A stretch of 64,000 bases of DNA from assembly GCA_032622095.1 (NCBI GenBank), contig CP136064.1, positions 217,326,205 to 217,390,204 on the forward strand, given 5' to 3'. A program made the translations under genes and the position numbers. Of the stretch, positions 58,841-64,000 are shown piece by piece; within the stretch, counting starts at the first letter, position 1; each line of letters begins with the position of its first letter. Below the pieces are notes generated by a model that saw only the letters and a program-made list of their open reading frames with translations, was not told where the DNA came from and ran no database searches. The DNA is from Siphonodentalium dalli (taxonomy: Eukaryota; Mollusca; Scaphopoda; Gadilida; Siphonodentaliidae).

Positions 58841-58945
58841 ACAACAACCATGACCAGGTTGCGATTCCTGGGCCGCTAGCATGAGAGACCAGTACACTAC
58901 TAGTTACCGACTTCCCTCATGTATGTCTTCTACAAAGTGCCTGTG

Positions 58946-59352
58946 GGAAGTCGGTGGCCGAGAGGTAGCGTACTGGTCTCTCGTGCTATCGGACCGGGAA
59001 TCGCAACCTGGTCAGGGTATTCTGACAAAAATCAGAACTCGGTCAGATACCAAGTTTGTCAGGCTGAAAAGTCTCATCTGAGATCACTGACACTGAATAA
59101 AGACCCGAATGCAAAATGCCGACTTCCCCCCATTACAACACTTGTACAGGTATGTTGTCGTGGGTGCAGTACGCTGTCCGATCGTGCGCGGACATTAATG
59201 GCTGACCCGTGTACACGCCTCGGTGTGTGCACGTTAAAGAACGCTACTGGAGTCACCACAGGCACAGCCACAGGGTTATAAAGTAACTCGGCCGTGGTAG
59301 CACCTGGACCTCCACATAATCCTCAGCACATTGAGGGCGATGGAGTATCAAG

Positions 59353-59387
<35 letters not shown>

Positions 59388-59388
59388 G
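58946..59388 (+). mobile_element. tRNA-derived SINE, plus orientation
   Basis: The head resembles a tRNA with box A 'tggccgagaggta' (58955) and box B 'gggaatcgcaacc' (58996), i.e. an internal RNA polymerase III promoter. A ~300-bp body contains 'gcacgttaaagaacgctact', and the 3' end is a (GATA)n tail. Head-to-head with the minus copy, heads 30 bp apart. Confidence 0.82.
59353..59388 (+). repeat. GATA microsatellite, SINE tail
   Basis: Eight or nine consecutive 'taga' units end the SINE. Confidence 0.9.
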
Positions 59389-60920
59389 GTAGTCCAGTAT
59401 GTATCAACTATCATTGTATGCATAGGCCTATTTTGCGTTGAAAATAATGTGTAGCGCGAAATAAGGAAACTGATGTTATGGGACTTGAATGGTGACAAAA
59501 CTTATTGATATTTTTGGTAAAATAACGTCGGATATTACTGTTAATGTATGATCCACTTGAATATGTTTTAGATGACAATAACCAGAGAAATCGTAAAAAA
59601 AACAAACTCACGTCGGTCACGACAAAACTTTGGAATTTCCGAAAGGTGTACTCGATTTCTCAGCTTCGAAATGATGCAACCGACAACGACACGTTGATTA
59701 TATAAATTATGAATTTATGAGACCTAAAATAAATATTATTGTTTTTAAATAGTTCATTTGTTATATATAAACTGATACAAATTAACTTTATTAACTCAAA
59801 CAGTTGATTAACTTGATTTAAGTCAGTATTAAATGTGCTGAGTCTCTTTGGAGTTGGAGATGGAGTACACCATATCACACGCGGAAGTGAAATTAAATTT
59901 GTGTGATTCTTACTTCTATTCTAAAGTTAAACGCAGTAGTGACAGTATACTGGTAATTGGTAGGCTTTTATCAATTGTAACAAACACAGATAGGGAATAT
60001 GGGTTTATAATACAGTGGTAGCCCTTGCCTAACCAGGACGGACCTGAATCAAACCAAGCATACTTAAGAGTCAGGAAACTGCTGGTGACCTCGACCTTTC
60101 GCCAATGACCCTCGACCTCTGCAACGTGGTAAACAAACTTCACCATTTTAAATTTTTACGAGCAAGTTGTTGCAATTGTTAACGAATAATAGCCCAAACT
60201 GTCAAGTTTATTGAATAATACTATAGAGTAAGTACGGTCAATTATATATGGATATGACTTACGTATGTTAAAACACATTTTCAGCTAGAATTATTTAGAT
60301 TGCACTTATCAAACATTATCTGATTATGGGCCAACCAATTTCGGAAGATTTCCGTGCACCCAGCAACCCCGGTGACCAAGTTCAACGGTTGAAAATGTGT
60401 TTGTGGCTACAAAAGGACATACATGTCCATCTCTGATTGTGACGAATGTTTGGTTACTTGAGTGGTATATGCTTATTCACTCAAATCATCTGAAATTTAT
60501 TTTATTTACCATTTTTGTTGCAATTTATATTATTTTACCCCCCCCCCCCCCATATCTTCATAAAGTTCATTAAGTCAATCTTAATATGGAGTTCCTAATG
60601 ATTATTTTAGTAACTAACACTATGTAGGTGAAAAAATTCTCTTTTCTGCGGTATGTGGAACGTATTTAAGAACTCAAAATTACTATTTTAAATTATTTTT
60701 TAAAGATTAAATTTTTCTGCTAATTGTTTATCACTGAACAACTGAAGACAGGTCCAGTCTCATTCAATGGATCCTAAATAATGATTACTATCACTAATTG
60801 TGTTAACTGGTCAGAATGTTAATTTATTTTTAATTAATTCAATATATATTATTTTATTTAATTATCTATATATTAAATTATATTGACATTTTTTTTATTA
60901 TTTAAACACAAATATATTTG
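59389..60920. other. Intergenic, no gene recognised
   Basis: Near 60014 'cagtggtagcccttgcctaa' after TA resembles a pogo-type terminus without a partner. A C-run is at 60539-60550. Confidence 0.4.
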
Positions 60921-61546
60921 TCACAAAAAAAAAAGAGTGTATGTTTCCGATAATGGAGCGAAAAAATTATGGTAGGTACAGCCTTCATAATTGGCTACGG
61001 CAATCAGCATTCAATGCCGAAGCAATTTGCTGAAGCAAACTAGGCCATGGCATACTGTTGCCATAGCGGATTGCCGAAGCCAAACAATCTGAATTAAAGA
61101 GGGCTGTAGGTAGGTAGGGTTTTTTTTTTTTTTTTTATTTTGATATTTTTTATCCAGCGGCAGAAATATTGAATCACCTCGACTGAAGCGACATAAAATG
61201 CCAACTTGCGTTGTGGGAAAAGTATTGCGTGATAAACACAGTGGAAATATACATTATGATTGATGAAAGATCAAACTTACCGGTACTTCATGCTTAAGTA
61301 TGTTTTTTATTTAATATTCACATACCACATTTTCCTAAAGTTGGCTATAAACTTGGTACGAAATTGATGTCGCTAACTTTTTATAATTTTACCAATGACA
61401 CGACTATAATACTGTACTTGTATTGTGACGACTACATCCCATCGCCTGGAGGTATAGCCAGTACACCCAACCTAGCATGAATGGTTTTTGGAAACAGTAG
61501 CTGTACCCCTAACATATGTGGTGGTACCTCTATACATGTATATATA
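60921..61546 (+). repeat. Dispersed ~600-bp repeat, copy 1
   Basis: Collinear with 62901-64000. Shared blocks include 'gtatgtttccgataa', 'tttttatccagc.gcagaaat', 'agtacacccaacctagcatg' and 'tttttggaaacagtagctgta'. It has an uninterrupted TTAA at 61294-61297 where copy 2 holds an insertion, but has its own insertion at 60979-61106. Confidence 0.85.
60979..61106. mobile_element. Small TA-flanked element in repeat copy 1
   Basis: Absent from the homologous position in copy 2. Starts CAGCCTTCAT and ends AGAGGGCTG, with TA on both sides. 128 bp with weak internal inverted repeats ('attgccgaagc' / 'atgccgaagc' motifs). Confidence 0.75.
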
Positions 61547-61628
61547 CAGTAATGTCTAAGTACTAAATCCTGAAAAGTTACCCATAACTCTGCTGTAGTT
61601 AAAGAGTCAATTACTTAGGGCATTACTG
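61547..61628. mobile_element. Internally deleted TA foldback MITE
   Basis: CAGTAATGTCTAAGTA at the left; 'atttcg...'-side arms reduced; right arm complete to CATTACTG. TA on both sides. 82 bp. Confidence 0.8.
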
Positions 61629-62900
61629 TACAGATACACACCACCATGTATGTTGATAGTGTTCCTATCTGTACTCTCGGGCTCCAAATAAGAGTGCAGG
61701 GGGGGATTCCATTGAAAGTTAATAACAGTGCAGACCCAAATAATACCACAGGGGAATTTAAACTGAGCAAAACATCAACTATAGTTAAACAATTATTTGT
61801 ATAGTACATGTCATGTAGGCCAAGCAATCACACATGGGAATCAACAAAATATGTTTCATGTGGTGTTTATTCAATATTTAAATGTTCACATCTATGCAAT
61901 ATACTTGAATATGTACATGCAGAAAGTTATAAGCTCATCAATTTGGTATCAGAATCATATACAAATCTTGAGTTTGTGCTGATTTCAATTTGCATAGCCT
62001 CAAAATTAATTAACTTGCAGACCCAAATAACCACAATGCAGGGGCAGATTTCCTAATAAAATAACAAATATGCATGCATGTTTATTTGGAACCCAAGAGT
62101 ATGTTCCATAAGTCCCAAACAAGGCATACTCTTGAGTGCCTAATAAACATGCATGTACGATTATTAAAATCGAGGTAAAATTCCCACCTGTACGATCATT
62201 ATTTGGTCCTGTATGTTTATTAAATTAACCCAAAGAAATAATTCACCAATCTTAAATTGTGTTATTCATAGATAAATGAACTCTGATTGTTGAAAGTGAT
62301 CAGCACACTGTAGATTCACAGACCTGGCTATCCATGAAACTATTTATGTCCCATGGCATCAGTAAACCAGTCAGATGAGATGTATGGTACTAATATTTCC
62401 AGTCTGTATGTTTGTTCCGTCCTGTACTATTATTCAGTTGTACTAACATTTTCCAACCTGTACTATTATTTCACCCTGTACTTTTATTAGGCACTCAAGA
62501 GTACAGGTAAAGCAGCCAGGCATGAGATCCACTCTCATAAAATTAAAATTGCAAAATTCATGCCCATCAATCCACAACCCATCATACACTTTTCACAGGG
62601 ATATGTTATTAGAAGCCATGTGTTTTGTACACTAATAATCATCAATATTTATGAGCTTTAGTCGTAAAAACAGTGAAAAAAAATTAGAAAACTTTTTCTC
62701 CAAATAACAATAAACACTTTTAGGGTCGGCAGGTTATTTTTAGGGTCGGTCGATGTACGGAAACAAAGCATCTTTATTTTCTGGCCTCACTCAACATTAT
62801 TTCTTTCATTTCGACCATATTTCTTTAAATTTTAATATGTTAACTTTATAATGTTTAATAATAAAGGTTGTGTTGGACATGCTGCCTCATTACATTAGGC
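61629..62900. other. Intergenic with a short inverted repeat
   Basis: At 62069-62157 'tgcatgcatgtttatt' and 'gagtatg' are matched by 'catactc' and 'aataaacatgcatgta'. A further 'ggcactcaagagta' near 62490 mirrors 'actcttgagtgcc' near 62129, suggesting an element of roughly 440 bp with unclear ends. Confidence 0.4.
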
Positions 62901-64000
62901 CAAAAAAAAAAGATTGTATGTTTCCGATAACGGAGTGAAAAAATTAAGGTAGGTACTAGTAGGTAGGGATTTTTTATTTTTTTATTTTATTTTGATATTT
63001 TTTATCCAGCTGCAGAAATATTGAATTACCTCGACCAAAGTGACATAAAATGCCAACTTGTGTTGTGGGGAAAGTATTACTTGATAAATACAGTGGAAAT
63101 ATACATTAAGATTGATGAAAGATCAAACTTACTTCATGCTTAAAGGGGTACTGTACGCCATTTTCATTAAATTTCCGGTGACAACAACGATCTAATATCG
63201 ATAATATATAGAAACATAAGTAATTTGAGTCGAAGATGTATTCTGTAAACGCTCAGGTTAATAGGCTATCTTAAAATTTCATAATTTAAAAGTTAATAAT
63301 TTGATATAAATTGAATTTATGACTGGAGCCATAAAATGGCGTCAATTAAATTACGAATTACCGTAATCAAAAACAGTAATTGAGGGATACTGGATTTTAA
63401 ACCGATCGCACACACGATCGCTTAAAATATTATGATGATACAGGGAGAACACTCAAGCCACTCACTGACTAGCGATGATACAATAACTTAAATGATTATA
63501 TGGGACTAGTATGCATATAATAAAACTTTTATTTGATTCATTTGGTTGAAAACTTTACAAAAATTACTCGACAACGACAATTTGTATTTTTGCATTCCGG
63601 TAAATTTGTCATCTGTAACATGACTTCGTACTCAACATACTTTCAAATAATGGAAAAATTGTTACCTTATTCTCCGACTCGGAGACTATAGAAACCAACA
63701 ACAACATTTGGCGTACAGTACCCCTTTAAGTATGTTATTTATTATTCACATACCACATTTTCATAAATATGGCTATAAACCTGGTACAAAATTGATGTCA
63801 CTAACTTTTATTAGAATTTTACCCATAATACTGCCATTAATGATTATACCATACTTGTATTGTGATGACTACATCTTGTATGGAGGAGGTAGCCAGTACA
63901 CCCAACCTAGCATGCCTGGTTTTTGGAAACAGTAGCTGTATCCGGACTTAAACATACATGTATGTGGTGATAACCTCTATACATGTATATATATATATAT
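62901..64000 (+). repeat. Dispersed repeat, copy 2 (runs off window)
   Basis: Homologous to 60921-61546, split by the TTAA element at 63144-63725. Ends in an AT dinucleotide tract at the window edge. Confidence 0.85.
63144..63725. mobile_element. piggyBac-like TTAA element with a visible empty site
   Basis: TIR AGGGGTACTGTACGCCA and complement, perfect TTAA on both sides (63140-63143, 63726-63729). 582 bp, no transposase. The paralogous repeat copy reads 'catgcttaagtatg' at 61289-61302, i.e. the unoccupied target with a single TTAA. Confidence 0.93.

Larger units (their letters stand above)
57952..58915 (-). mobile_element. tRNA-derived SINE, minus orientation, with two nested insertions
   Basis: The tRNA-like head is at 58850-58915 (minus strand). 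The body is recovered after removing 58214-58647 and 58690-58840, and ends at 57952 with 'ggtagcacc', matching the plus-strand copy at 58946-59388. Diverged by many substitutions, hence the older copy. Confidence 0.8.

Noticed and set aside
58946-59012. Functional tRNA gene
   Set aside because: Box A and box B are present, but the sequence runs into a SINE body and the copy pair shows it is a tRNA-derived repeat; no clean acceptor stem was seen.
59916-60146. Minus-strand 76-codon frame as a first exon
   Set aside because: It overlaps a pogo-like terminus near 60014 and no downstream exon or family match was found.

Overview
This is eukaryotic, intron-rich nuclear DNA, most likely from a mollusc and probably a bivalve. 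That assignment is inference. It rests on a split metazoan acyl-CoA synthetase gene and on many elements built like the 'pearl' repeats described from bivalves (a core of ~160-bp tandem repeats, an ACGG/ACAG microsatellite, a 3' hairpin). There are no bacterial operons, rRNA genes or CRISPR arrays.

The only confidently recognised host gene is on the minus strand: an ACSL3/ACSL4-type long-chain-fatty-acid--CoA ligase. Thirteen coding exons run from the start codon at 39756 down to 19535. They have clean GT/AG splice sites and unbroken phase, and give 504 complete codons. They include the N-terminal membrane anchor, the ATP-binding P-loop (YTSGSTGLPKG) and the GYGLTE motif. The C-terminal part of the enzyme was not found and should lie beyond base 1, so the intron after the last visible exon would exceed 19.5 kb.

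That intron holds the most striking structure in the window. A 16.66-kb block (1017-17677) has 12-bp perfect terminal inverted repeats (CAGGGACCAGCC), subterminal ACTTCGCCCT motifs and a perfect 8-bp target duplication (TGCAGTAC), all hallmarks of a hAT transposon. Inside it are 8.3 copies of a ~1.73-kb satellite (1527-15914), organised as alternating A/B units (~3.47-kb dimer), and the interior is bracketed by a 179-bp identical direct repeat.

The rest of 17.7-64 kb is mostly a graveyard of nested transposons whose boundaries can be read from target duplications: hAT-like elements (8 bp), TA-flanked foldback and pogo-like elements, TTAA-flanked piggyBac-like elements, long-TIR elements with ~9-bp duplications, three truncated LINE reverse-transcriptase remnants, two head-to-head tRNA-derived SINEs, and several pearl-like tandem-repeat elements. 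Several insertions can be ordered in time, because removing one restores another element or a reading frame. No second host gene was recognised in 40.1-64 kb.
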